Positions 25,826 to 32,790 of a stretch of DNA of 64,000 nucleotides are shown one piece after another (the first letter of the stretch is position 1; each line of letters starts with the position of its first letter). Position numbers and translations under genes: made by a program. The notes beneath the pieces are model-generated. The model searched no databases and was not told where the DNA came from. It saw only the letters and a program-made list of their open reading frames with translations. Source of the DNA: Streptomyces cellostaticus (GTDB lineage: Bacteria > Actinomycetota > Actinomycetes > Streptomycetales > Streptomycetaceae); the NCBI RefSeq assembly GCF_001513965.1, contig NZ_KQ948028.1, forward strand, positions 62,001-126,000. Direction: 5' to 3'.

Positions 25826-27238
25826 GTGCGAATTTCTGACATCCAGCGCTGCGAGGTCCGGCCCGGACGGCTCGTCGAGTGGACGTTCAGCCCGGCGACC
25901 GTCGCGGCCGCGACAGCGCTGCCGACGGACTCGCGGCCGCCGGCGTACATCCAGGAGGGGCACATCAGAACGGCGCGATCGGTGCGCGAGGACGGCCTGT
26001 TCGTGCCGACCTGGCTGGGCGCGGCGTTCGATCTGCCGGGCCGGGTGGGCCTCGACGAGCTGGAGGAGGCGCTGCGCGGCTGGACGCTGCGGCACGAGAC
26101 GCTGCGCAGCGGCTTCAGGTGGGCCGGGGACGAGATGCACCGGTTCACCCTCGACGGGGACGACGTGTCGCTGCGCCGCGAGGTGATCGGCGACTTCGCC
26201 GACGAGGGCGCGCTGGTACGGCACCTGCAGGACCGATTCGACGTGGCGGCGGACGCGCTCGGCTGGCCGAACCTCATCTACACGGCGGTCGTTCGCGACG
26301 ACTCCACCAGCGTGTACATGGCCTTCGACCACACCAACGTCGACGCCTACTCCCTCCAGCGCATCCCGGACGAGATCCACGAGCTGTACACGGCGCAGTT
26401 CACGGGGCGTGCCGTGACCCAGGCGCCGGTCAGCAGCTATGTGGACTTCTGTGAGCAGGAGCGGGCGAACGCGGACGGCATCGACGACACGCACGCGATC
26501 GTCGCCCGCTGGCGGGAGTTCATCGGCCGCTGCGACGGCAAGCTGCCGGACTTCCCCGTTGACCTCGGTCTGCGGCCCGGCGATGCCCTGCCCGCCCAGA
26601 AGTTGATCAGCGAGCCGCTCGTGGACGCGGACGCCGCCGCGGCGTTCGAGGCGTACTGCCGGCCCTACGGCGGCAGTCTGGTCGGCGTCCTGGCCGCGAC
26701 CAGCCTGATCGTCCACGAGATCGGCGGACTTCCGGTCTACCGCACGGTCGTGCCGTTCCACACCCGGATGAAGTCCGCCTGGGCGGACTCCGTGGGCTGG
26801 TACGTCGGCGCCGCGCCCATCGAGGTGCCCGCGGCGCGGGACTTCGACGCGGCACTCGCGGCGGTGCGCGCCCAGTTGCAGGCCAACCGGTCCATGGCGC
26901 GCGTCCCGTTGGCCCGGGTGCTGCGCCTGCTCGGCGCGGACTTCCGCCCGACCTCGCCCGACCTGTACTCGATCGTCTCGTACGTCGACGCCCGCGTCGT
27001 CCCCGGCTCGGCCCGCTGGGCCGAGCGCAAGGCGTACGCGGTGGTCCGGGTGTCGTACGGCGACCAGGTGTGCGCCTGGGTCAACCGGCTGCACGAGGGC
27101 CTGTGGTTCGCCTGCCGCTACCCGGACACCGACGTCGCGTACAAGAACATGCGGCGGTACGTCGAGGGGCTGCGGGACCTCGTCGTCTCCGTGGCCGCAC
27201 GCGATTGTGTCCGGGCCACGGAGCCGACATTTTCGTAA
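25826..27238 (+). CDS. stand-alone condensation-domain acyltransferase
   Basis: A 470-residue protein spanning an NRPS-type condensation/PapA-like acyltransferase fold and nothing else. The N-terminal half has EALRGWTLRHETLRSGF. The active-site loop is FDHTNVDAYS near residue 172: the catalytic His and the structural Asp of HHxxxDG are kept, but the first His is Asp and the Gly is Ala. The C-terminal half contains VVPFHTRMKSAWADSVGWYVG, the usual latch region. Such enzymes join an acyl donor to an alcohol or amine, often on surface lipids or peptides. No NRPS, PKS or carrier protein is nearby. GTG 25826 has GGAGAC upstream. Confidence 0.8.
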   Translation: MRISDIQRCEVRPGRLVEWTFSPATVAAATALPTDSRPPAYIQEGHIRTARSVREDGLFVPTWLGAAFDLPGRVGLDELEEALRGWTLRHETLRSGFRWAGDEMHRFTLDGDDVSLRREVIGDFADEGALVRHLQDRFDVAADALGWPNLIYTAVVRDDSTSVYMAFDHTNVDAYSLQRIPDEIHELYTAQFTGRAVTQAPVSSYVDFCEQERANADGIDDTHAIVARWREFIGRCDGKLPDFPVDLGLRPGDALPAQKLISEPLVDADAAAAFEAYCRPYGGSLVGVLAATSLIVHEIGGLPVYRTVVPFHTRMKSAWADSVGWYVGAAPIEVPAARDFDAALAAVRAQLQANRSMARVPLARVLRLLGADFRPTSPDLYSIVSYVDARVVPGSARWAERKAYAVVRVSYGDQVCAWVNRLHEGLWFACRYPDTDVAYKNMRRYVEGLRDLVVSVAARDCVRATEPTFS

Positions 27239-27502
27239 TACTGCGGACTTCACCGTTCTGATCCGCAGCAACTCCCTTTCTTTACAACGGCGTTGGATTG
27301 CATCCATGGGGGCTTCGCCGAGCGGGCTTTCATCACCTGGCCGAAGGTTCGAAATTCTCCCGGGGGAACTCTGTTGTGCGCTTGCCAAGTAAGCCTGCGC
27401 CACGGTGTGTTGTGGAATACCCTCGATCGCTACTGCTAGTGTTCATTCAGTCACGGTAGGCAATCAGCCTCTTTGTGCAGGCAATGAAGAACCGAGGGTT
27501 CC

Positions 27503-27757
27503 ATGCGTAAGCTTCAGAAAGTCGTGATCGCAGCAGTGGCGGCCGGCGGCCTGTCCGCTGTCGGTGCCGGTGCGGGTACCGCCTACGCTCACAACAACGG
27601 CCCCACCGGCGGGCTGAGGGTGACCGACCTCTACCGCCCCTACCAGGAGTGCAGTCCGCAGACGGTGTCCGAGAACGACCTCCCGATCGGCGCGCTCGGT
27701 CTCGCCCAGACCCTGGACACCAGCTGCGGCCAGTTCAACAACGCCTTCACCGGCTGA
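27503..27757 (+). CDS. small secreted protein, RPxQECSPQ family
   Basis: An 84-residue exported protein with signal peptide MRKLQKVVIAAVAAGGLSAV.. cleaved near AYAHN. The mature part contains TDLYRPYQECSPQT, then LPIGALGLAQTLDTSCGQFN. The RPxQECSPQ core, LP(I/V).LG..(Q/E)T and second cysteine recur in the minus-strand protein at 30921. Its 5' leader (27475-27502) shares the block CCGAGGGTTCCATGCG with the genes at 30921 and 31997. It begins the secreted-protein island. Two cysteines would form one disulfide. Function unknown. Confidence 0.75.
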   Translation: MRKLQKVVIAAVAAGGLSAVGAGAGTAYAHNNGPTGGLRVTDLYRPYQECSPQTVSENDLPIGALGLAQTLDTSCGQFNNAFTG

Positions 27758-27794
27758 GGTCGGCGGCGTAACCGTGCGCGACGCTTTCCGCGAA

Positions 27795-27819
27795 CCCTTC
27801 GGGGTCACCCCCCGAAGGG
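27795..27819 (+). terminator. terminator after the first island gene
   Basis: A perfect 10-bp stem (CCCTTCGGGG and complement) with a 5-nt loop lies 38 bp after the stop codon. Confidence 0.65.
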
Positions 27820-28000
27820 GCCCGTTGACGCACGGCCGCCGGGAGTGCGAGGCCGCTTCCATGGCCCGCACGCCGTCGCGTCGGCTCTGAAGTCCGGCGC
27901 ATCGATGGGCGGTTGCCGCCCCTTTCGGATGGGCCTGCGGCGGCGCGGCCGGTTCGCGGCGCCCGACGCCCGGACTCCCCTCACAAAGGAAACGCATCAC

Positions 28001-28330
28001 ATGCTCAGTAGGAAGAAGATCGCGGTCGTCTCGGGGCTTCTCGGCAGCCTCGCCGTGACCTGTGCCGGCGTCACCCAGGCGAATGCGGCAGCAGGTCCGG
28101 GTAAATGCACGCGCGACATTCAGGGCAATATCACCTGCGTACAGCAGATCCGAGGCGAGATCCCCGAAGACGGGGTCATCCCCCACTACGAGAACTGCAT
28201 GCCGTCGCAGCCCATGATCGTGCCCGCCGCCCTGGGCAACGGGCAGATGAAGATCGGGCCCCAGATCAGCTGTAACAACACGATGCCGACATCCGACAAG
28301 GGTCTGGAACTGCCCGCCTTGTTCGGCTGA
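28001..28330 (+). CDS. small secreted four-cysteine protein, paralogue of 29264
   Basis: A 109-residue exported protein with signal peptide MLSRKKIAVVSGLLGSLAVT.. ending near ANAAA. The mature part has four cysteines spaced as GKC..ITCVQQ..ENCMPSQ..QISCNN. The gene at 29264 has the same leader style (SR.K.A.V.GL.GSLAV) and the same four-cysteine order ending in CSNN, so the two are paralogues. Both start with a CAAAGGAAA ribosome-binding site. ATG 28001 is chosen because upstream codons precede the signal peptide without coding character. Function unknown. Confidence 0.75.
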   Translation: MLSRKKIAVVSGLLGSLAVTCAGVTQANAAAGPGKCTRDIQGNITCVQQIRGEIPEDGVIPHYENCMPSQPMIVPAALGNGQMKIGPQISCNNTMPTSDKGLELPALFG

Positions 28331-28603
28331 GCCTCGGGTGGAACTTCCGAAACCTTTCTCACCTTTCGAGCAGTGAATGGCCGGGGCCGGGATCACCCGG
28401 GTCGGCCGTCCGCTGCTCGTTCCGTAACTCGGCCGCGGAGAAATATCGTTTCTTTCGGGCGGCGGCGCGAACGGATAGGCGCCTCGTCACATGAGCCGAC
28501 ACGACGGCGAGGGTAAAGATCCCAAATTGCTACGATTCGTGTGTATATGCTCACACTAAGTAGTCAACCAGGGCTCAACGCCCGGGTACGAAAGGGTCTA
28601 ACC

Positions 28604-28885
28604 ATGCGTAAGTTTCAGCGCGCTGCTGTCGTAGCCGCAGCGGTCGCGGGGCTGTCCGTCCTCGGCATCGGCGTCAGCTTCGCCGGCGGCGAGGAAGAGC
28701 CTTCGCAGCTCACCGCGGTGGCCAACTCGCAGGCCAATGCCGTGGCCACGTGGGGCGGCTACTACTCGACGCCGCACTACGGGGCGGAGAAGGCTGCGGA
28801 GGCTCCCAAGGAGGCCGCGCCTGCCGCCGCGCCCGCCGCCGCGCCTGAGGAGGGTTACGGCCAGTACTCCGACGGCTCCAAGTAA
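28604..28885 (+). CDS. small secreted Ala/Glu-rich protein
   Basis: A 93-residue protein whose leader MRKFQRAAVVAAAVAGLSVL.. ends near SFAGG and matches the MRKLxK leaders of the island. The mature part has no cysteine: an acidic start (GGEEEPS), WGGYYSTPHYG, then a low-complexity Ala/Pro/Glu stretch (EAAPAAAPAAAPEEGYG). AAAGGG precedes ATG 28604. A hairpin follows the stop. Its leader RNA differs from both conserved leader types. Function unknown; the tyrosines and Pro/Ala stretch suggest an unstructured surface or matrix peptide. Confidence 0.68.
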   Translation: MRKFQRAAVVAAAVAGLSVLGIGVSFAGGEEEPSQLTAVANSQANAVATWGGYYSTPHYGAEKAAEAPKEAAPAAAPAAAPEEGYGQYSDGSK

Positions 28886-28895
28886 CACAAGCGCC

Positions 28896-28914
28896 GACGG
28901 CCCCCTAGGCCGTC
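28896..28914 (+). terminator. hairpin after the Ala/Glu-rich protein
   Basis: GACGGCC-N5-GGCCGTC lies 11 bp past the stop codon. The stem is short but perfect. Confidence 0.5.
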
Positions 28915-29040
28915 ACTCAGGCGGTCGCGCCGCAGTCCGCACCCTGGTCGGCCCAGCAGTCTGTCGCCGAGCGGACCGTCGCGACGCACACGACCTCGGA
29001 GCGCCACGACCGGCGCATCGACATCCTTCAGGACACCGTA

Positions 29041-29181
29041 TGCACATCGCACGATCTGAACGTCCCAGTCCTGGATCAACTCGGACGGTTCAGCGGTGTG
29101 TTGAGTAATACCCACAACGGCAAAGGCAGCCCGGACGCGCAGAAAACCCACCAGGGTGCGCGCCCGGGCTGCAGCAATGCC
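29041..29181 (+). pseudogene. decayed copy of the SHD-family secreted protein
   Basis: Read in the frame of base 29041, this stretch gives CTSHDLNVPVLDQLG, SGVLSN, NGKGSPDAQKTHQGA and GCSNA. Aligned without gaps to the intact protein at 32791 it matches at about 23 of 45 positions by my count, including both cysteines and the SHD and GSP-AQ-TH blocks. The frame is open back to TAG 28906 but contains no ATG, GTG or TTG before the homologous part and no signal peptide. It therefore looks like a gene that lost its 5' end. It fills most of the gap 28886-29263. Confidence 0.7.
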
Positions 29182-29263
29182 TGTATCGAATTTCTCCAAG
29201 GCCTGGGCGCGCGCCGATCGACGGCGCAGACGCCCAGGCCTCTATTGCAAAGGAAAGCAGCAC

Positions 29264-29620
29264 ATGTTCAGTCGCCAGAAGATGGCCACCGTCACGGGGC
29301 TCGTCGGAAGTCTCGCCGTGATCTACGCCGGAGCCGCGCATGCACACGCCGATGAATTCCCGGGCGACTGCAGGAGCTCCCTGGGCGAAAAAGTCTGCAT
29401 TCGTAAGGAGGTCATCCACGCCGACAAGCGCGGCAGGCATGTCTCCAAGGAGACGCAGGACTGCTCGACGGTCGGCCGGTCGCGCGTGGTGTTTCCCGAG
29501 GACTCCCTGCTGGGCGGCGGGTTCAGGAATGTCGGGCCGGTGCTGGACTGCTCCAACAACGCCCAGCTGCCGAAGGGCGTCAAGGTGCCGCATCCCAAGG
29601 TGCCGCACCCCAAGTTCTGA
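29264..29620 (+). CDS. small secreted four-cysteine protein, paralogue of 28001
   Basis: A 118-residue exported protein. The signal peptide MFSRQKMATVTGLVGSLAVI.. ends near AHAHA. The mature part has cysteines in GDCRSS, KVCIRK, QDCSTV and LDCSNN, the same order as the gene at 28001, and more basic residues (KRGRHVSK). The C-terminus repeats VPHPK, encoded by a 15-bp direct repeat. AAAGGAAA precedes ATG 29264. The stop codon itself lies at the start of a 19-bp tandem repeat array. Function unknown. Confidence 0.74.
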   Translation: MFSRQKMATVTGLVGSLAVIYAGAAHAHADEFPGDCRSSLGEKVCIRKEVIHADKRGRHVSKETQDCSTVGRSRVVFPEDSLLGGGFRNVGPVLDCSNNAQLPKGVKVPHPKVPHPKF

Positions 29621-29700
29621 GGCACGAACGAAGCTTTGATGTGCGGACGAAGCTTTGATGTGCGGACGAAGCCTTGAGGCGCGAACGAAGGACTGAGGTG
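29621..29700 (+). repeat. 19-bp tandem repeat array, each unit ending in TGA
   Basis: Four units of 19 bp (29621-29639, 29640-29658, 29659-29677, 29678-29696) plus a partial fifth, of the form (T/G)G(T/C)(G/A)CG(A/G)ACGAAG....TGA. Units 2 and 3 differ at one base. The end of the upstream gene (AAGTTCTGA) resembles the end of the unit. It looks like slippage expansion after the stop codon. Confidence 0.85.
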
Positions 29701-29709
29701 CGATCGGCG

Positions 29710-29742
29710 AATGCCGGACCGGGATGCTCCCGGTCCGGCATT
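29710..29742 (+). terminator. intrinsic terminator after the repeat array
   Basis: A perfect stem of 15 bp with a TGC loop is followed by TTCGGCTTT. It ends the plus-strand half of the island. Confidence 0.8.
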
Positions 29743-29808
29743 TCGGCTTTCTGGGGTGGCGACAGGGCCTTCCAGCGGCCTGAACGCCCTGGTTTCCCGG
29801 CCTGAACG

Positions 29809-29845
29809 CCCCGGTGCCCCGGCCTGTGTGGCCGGGGCACCGGGG
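29809..29845 (-). terminator. terminator of the minus-strand SHD gene
   Basis: A perfect 16-bp stem (29809-29824 with 29830-29845) and 5-nt loop lie 12 bp beyond the stop of the gene at 29858. Nearby, CGGCCTGAACGCCC occurs twice as a direct repeat. Confidence 0.75.
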
Positions 29846-29857
29846 AAAGGCTCTGGC

Positions 29858-30148
29858 TTACTTGCCGACGCTGTTGTTGCAGCCCATCTCCGAGCCCAGG
29901 GAGCTCTGCTGCGCCCCCGCGTTGCCCTCGCCGTTCAGCAGGTTGCCGCCCAGGCCGTTGAGGATGCCGACCTCGCCGAGGACATCGGCGTTGAGGTCGT
30001 GCGACCTACAGGTGCTGCTCTGCCCGATGTTGAAACTTCCGCCGCCCTTGCCCCAGCCGCCTCCGTCGGCGTGGGCAGCGCCGGCACTCAGAAGTCCGAC
30101 GCTGCCGAGGGCGGCGACCAGGACAGCGGCCTTGCGGAGCTTGTGCAT
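29858..30148 (-). CDS. small secreted SHD-family protein, copy A
   Basis: A 96-residue exported protein. Signal peptide MHKLRKAAVLVAALGSVGLL.. ends near AHADG. A Gly-rich linker (GGGWGKGGG) is followed by the family core: CRSHDLNADVLGEVGILNG, GNLLNGEGNAGAQ and GSEMGCNN. Two cysteines are invariant. Leader, core and about 100 bp of upstream DNA are duplicated in the next gene (30415). A hairpin element followed by GCATCC lies 22 nt before the ATG. The pattern Cys...DVLG..G.LNGL.GN recalls the chaplin repeat loosely. Function unknown. Confidence 0.78.
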   Translation of the reverse strand: MHKLRKAAVLVAALGSVGLLSAGAAHADGGGWGKGGGSFNIGQSSTCRSHDLNADVLGEVGILNGLGGNLLNGEGNAGAQQSSLGSEMGCNNSVGK

Positions 30149-30170
30149 GTCTTCTCCGGTGGAGTGAAGT

Positions 30171-30191
30171 GGATGCGATCCGTAATGGATC
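30171..30191 (-). promoter_or_regulatory. conserved leader hairpin, copy A
   Basis: On the minus strand GATCC-N5-GGATC is followed directly by GCATCC, ending 22 nt before the start codon of copy A. It is the same element as at 30737 and 32750, with compensating base changes in the stem (T-G/C-A pair replaced by C/G). Confidence 0.6.
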
Positions 30192-30339
30192 GACTTCGTA
30201 CAGTTATGGAGAGTATTACGAAATATCCGAAGACAAACGGCGACGCGCCGGATTCAGGGAATTCTCACCGTCTTGGTTGAGAGTCTTCAATATCCCACCC
30301 CTGTACGCGAATTGAGGCGTCGGCACACGGCACAAAAGC

Positions 30340-30376
30340 GGTCCCGGCACCGAACCTGGGGCTCGGTGCCGGGACC
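30340..30376 (-). terminator. intrinsic terminator of SHD copy B
   Basis: A perfect 14-bp stem (30340-30353 with 30363-30376) is followed on the minus strand by GCTTTTG. It separates copy B from copy A downstream, so each copy is its own transcript. Confidence 0.75.
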
Positions 30377-30414
30377 ATTTCCCGCTCTAGGTCGCCTGTG
30401 CGACCGTTATGCCC

Positions 30415-30714
30415 TTAGAAGGCGCTGTTGTTGCAGCCCATCTCCGAGCCGATGTGGGTGTCCTGCGCGCCAGGGTTGCCTTCGCCGTTGAGCGCGTTGC
30501 CCAGCAGGCCGTTGAGGATCCCGACCTCGCCGAGGACGTCGAGGTTCAGGTCGTGCGACTTGCAGTTGGAGCTCTGCAGGACGCTGAAGCGGTCCCCCTT
30601 GCCGCCGCCCTTGCCGCCGTAGCCGCCCTCGCCGGCGTGGGCGGCCCCGGCGCTCACGAGTCCGACGGCGCTGAGGGCGGCGACCAGGACGGCAGCCTTA
30701 CGAAGCTTGTGCAT
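30415..30714 (-). CDS. small secreted SHD-family protein, copy B
   Basis: A 99-residue near-twin of copy A. The signal peptide MHKLRKAAVLVAALSAVGLV.. ends near AHAGE. A Gly/Lys linker (GGYGGKGGGKG) precedes CKSHDLNLDVLGEVGILNGL, GNALNGEGNPGAQDTH and GSEMGCNNSAF. ATG 30714 is the start shared by the family; upstream in-frame codons are the duplicated promoter region and a divergent gene leader. GATCTG-N3-CAGATC followed by GCATCC lies 22 nt upstream. Function unknown. Confidence 0.78.
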   Translation of the reverse strand: MHKLRKAAVLVAALSAVGLVSAGAAHAGEGGYGGKGGGKGDRFSVLQSSNCKSHDLNLDVLGEVGILNGLLGNALNGEGNPGAQDTHIGSEMGCNNSAF

Positions 30715-30736
30715 GTCATCTCCGGTGGAGTGAAGT

Positions 30737-30757
30737 GGATGCGATCTGTGGCAGATC
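30737..30757 (-). promoter_or_regulatory. conserved leader hairpin, copy B
   Basis: On the minus strand GATCTG-CCA-CAGATC is followed by GCATCC, 22 nt before ATG. From here about 50 bp further upstream is also conserved with copy A (for example GGATATTT and TAACTGTA-GAAGTCGATC), so the promoter was duplicated with the gene. Confidence 0.6.
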
Positions 30758-30863
30758 GACTTCTTACAGTTACGGGAGATTAGTAGCAAATATCCCAAAA
30801 CGGACAGCGGCGCGCCGATTTCATGATCTGATGGCGAAGGAATCCGAGCAGCAGGCACACGAG

Positions 30864-30896
30864 CGGGCCCTTCGAGAGCGATCCTCGAAGGGCCCG
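30864..30896 (-). terminator. hairpin after the gene at 30921
   Basis: A perfect 13-bp stem (CGGGCCCTTCGAG and complement) with a 7-nt loop lies 24 bp beyond the stop of the minus-strand gene. Confidence 0.7.
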
Positions 30897-30920
30897 TGCT
30901 GGGTGCGGAGTCCGGCCGCC

Positions 30921-31409
30921 CTAGTGGGCGTTGGAGGCAGCGTTCGCCTGGCTGTTGGCCTGCTTGCAGGTGATGCCGCGGGTCTCGGAGGCGCCGAGCA
31001 CGGCGACCGGGAGATTCGCGTTGAGCAGGTTCTGCGGGCTGCATTCCTGGGACGGGCGGAAGAGGTTGCTCTGGTTCATCCCAGGGCCCGAGCCCCCCCG
31101 CATCGGGGCTGCCGTCGGTGCCGTCTGAGGGGAGATCTGCGGGTTGATCTGAGGGTTCAGCGTCGGATTGACCTGCGGGGTGATCTCAGTGGGCCGCTGC
31201 GGGGCTGCTTGCGGGGCCGGTGAGCCGTCAGTGCTCACGGCGGCCCGGGAAGAGGTCCACGAGCCGGCCTGGACGTCCGGCTGGGCAGCGGGCGGTGGAA
31301 CGGCACCGTTGTACGCAAGGGAAGCGACGGCGACGCTGGGGCCGGAACCGATGGCGGACAGACCGCCGGCCGCTGCGAAGACGAGCGCGGCCTTGTGAAG
31401 TTTGCGCAT
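30921..31409 (-). CDS. secreted RPxQECSPQ-family protein with N-P-Q repeats
   Basis: A 162-residue exported protein. Signal peptide MRKLHKAALVFAAAGGLSAI.. is shared with 31997. The middle carries a repetitive segment (TPQVNPTLNPQINPQISPQ), and the C-terminus holds SNLFRPSQECSPQN and LPVAVLGASETRGITC, homologous to the gene at 27503. It thus combines the repeat type of 31997 with the cysteine core of 27503. The leader RNA contains GGGCCGAGGGTTCC directly before the ATG. It is divergent from 31997. Function unknown. Confidence 0.74.
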   Translation of the reverse strand: MRKLHKAALVFAAAGGLSAIGSGPSVAVASLAYNGAVPPPAAQPDVQAGSWTSSRAAVSTDGSPAPQAAPQRPTEITPQVNPTLNPQINPQISPQTAPTAAPMRGGSGPGMNQSNLFRPSQECSPQNLLNANLPVAVLGASETRGITCKQANSQANAASNAH

Positions 31410-31996
31410 GGAACCCTCGGCCCTTCATTGACCTGTGCATGGAACGTAATGGAATGCTGATGAGCCAGTGCAGCAGTGGCTGTTCTCGCTGCCCTGGTGC
31501 GGCTGCGGTGGACCATCGTCCTGGCCCTGTGCGGAACGAGGGGGCTGCGGGTCCAGACACGGGAGCCGGGGTGTGGTCACTCATTTGCCCCAATGCCGCA
31601 CGGCACTCGCTCAATTGCTCAGGCGTGAATCGATCACGGTCTCGCGCCCGCGAGTTGTGCACGCCGGACGGCCTGCTCCGGCGGCTTGACACCAATCCCC
31701 TGATCTGTGGCCGTTCTTGACGGGAACGGGCCGGTCGTACGGTCGATGGCAAATGGGTGACGGAATTTTGGACCCCGTGACCGGGGCGGGGGAAATGTCG
31801 TTCCAGGCTGGGAGAGGGCAGCGACCATGTATCGGAAGGGGGCAGGGGATTCGCTGTCGGCTCCGGCGTGAAGTCCACGTGACAGCCCAGGATTACCCCT
31901 GTGAGGGCGCAGTACGAATATCAGACTGAGCGCACGCAAGACTGCACTGAATACAACGGATTTTCCCTGTACAGGTATTGAAGGGCCGAGGGTTCC
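31410..31996. other. 587-bp divergent regulatory gap
   Basis: No gene is supported between the divergent genes 30921 and 31997; open frames here continue from the neighbours without coding character. The two ends carry the same leader block (ACAGG, then GAAGGGCCGAGGGTTCC before ATG), in opposite orientations. The middle includes TTGACA-like and AT-rich patches suitable for promoters. Confidence 0.5.
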
Positions 31997-32716
31997 ATGC
32001 GCAAGCTTCACAAGGCCGCGCTCGTCGTAGCAGCGGCCGGCGGTCTGTCCGCCATCGGCGCCGGCGTCAGCCAGGCCGCCGACTATCCCGTCGGGTACGG
32101 CGGTGCCGTTCCGGCGCCTGCCCCCGAGTACCCGGCTCCGCAGTACCAGGCTCCGCAGTACGCGCCGCCGCAGTACGCGCCGCCCCAGTACCAGGCTCCG
32201 CAGTACGCGCCGCCGCAGTACGCGCCGCCTCAGTACCAGGCTCCGCAGTACCCGCAGGCCGCGGCGATGGGTACCTCGACGGGCGTCGCGCAGGTCCCGG
32301 GTCCGCCGCCCTACGCGCCGCCGATGCCGCAGGCCGCTCCTCCTCCGCCGCCCCCGCAGCCGAGCGGTTACGCCTCCGCCTCGGCCTCGTCGGGGGGCTA
32401 CGCGCAGGCCAACAACCCGTCCTACGCCCAGCCGCAGGCCGCCCCCCAGCAGCCGGCGGTCATGCCCCAGGTCACCCCGCAGACGGCGCCGGAGGTCATG
32501 CCGAAGGTCGCCCCGCAGGTCTCCGTGCCTCAGGCCTTCAACCCGGAGCCCGCGCCGCATGTCGCCCCGCAGGTGAACCCTCAGGTGAACCCCCAGGTGA
32601 ACCCGCTCGTCACGCCGCTGCTCGCGCCGCCCAGCGTGCCGGAGGTGTCCCCGTTCGGCCTCGGACAGGTCGCGGCGCCTCCCGTTGGCCAGTTGGGTCT
32701 GCCCAAACTCGGCTGA
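31997..32716 (+). CDS. secreted Pro/Gln/Tyr-repeat protein
   Basis: A 239-residue exported protein. The signal peptide MRKLHKAALVVAAAGGLSAI.. ends near VSQAA. Residues about 38-88 consist of (Q/P)APQY and APPQY pentapeptides arranged in 15-residue superunits. A Ser/Ala/Tyr region follows, then a PQV(T/A/N)P-rich part including PQVNPQVNPQVNP near the C-terminus. No cysteine. The composition (Pro, Gln, Tyr, Ala) is that of an unfolded, extensin-like matrix or cross-linkable protein; the tyrosines could be oxidised by tyrosinase, which is speculation. The gene ends 74 bp before 32791. Confidence 0.8.
   Translation: MRKLHKAALVVAAAGGLSAIGAGVSQAADYPVGYGGAVPAPAPEYPAPQYQAPQYAPPQYAPPQYQAPQYAPPQYAPPQYQAPQYPQAAAMGTSTGVAQVPGPPPYAPPMPQAAPPPPPPQPSGYASASASSGGYAQANNPSYAQPQAAPQQPAVMPQVTPQTAPEVMPKVAPQVSVPQAFNPEPAPHVAPQVNPQVNPQVNPLVTPLLAPPSVPEVSPFGLGQVAAPPVGQLGLPKLG
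32130..32252 (+). repeat. 45-bp in-frame tandem repeat coding for APPQY units
   Basis: Two 45-bp superunits, each reading QAPQY-APPQY-APPQY, plus flanking partial units (PAPQY, QAPQY). Synonymous differences among units (CCG/CCC/CCT) show the array is not brand new. Confidence 0.8.
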
Positions 32717-32749
32717 TGATCGCACCGCAATCGTCCGCCGCCCCAACTC

Positions 32750-32770
32750 GATCTGCTGCAGATCGCATCC
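32750..32770 (+). promoter_or_regulatory. conserved leader hairpin, copy C
   Basis: GATCTG-CTG-CAGATC followed by GCATCC ends 20 nt before the ATG of the SHD gene at 32791. It lies in the 74-bp gap after 31997, so it is present even where the duplicated upstream promoter is not. Confidence 0.65.
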
Positions 32771-32790
32771 GCTCGACCAACGGAGAAGTA

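Noticed and set aside
25826..27238. Non-ribosomal peptide or polyketide gene cluster
   Set aside because: Only a single condensation-type domain is present; no adenylation, ketosynthase or carrier domain occurs in the window. The methyltransferase at 60987 also lacks a precursor peptide gene.
29621..29700. CRISPR-like array
   Set aside because: Units are adjacent 19-mers with no spacers, and there are no cas genes. The repeats at 51690-51870 are in-frame coding repeats.
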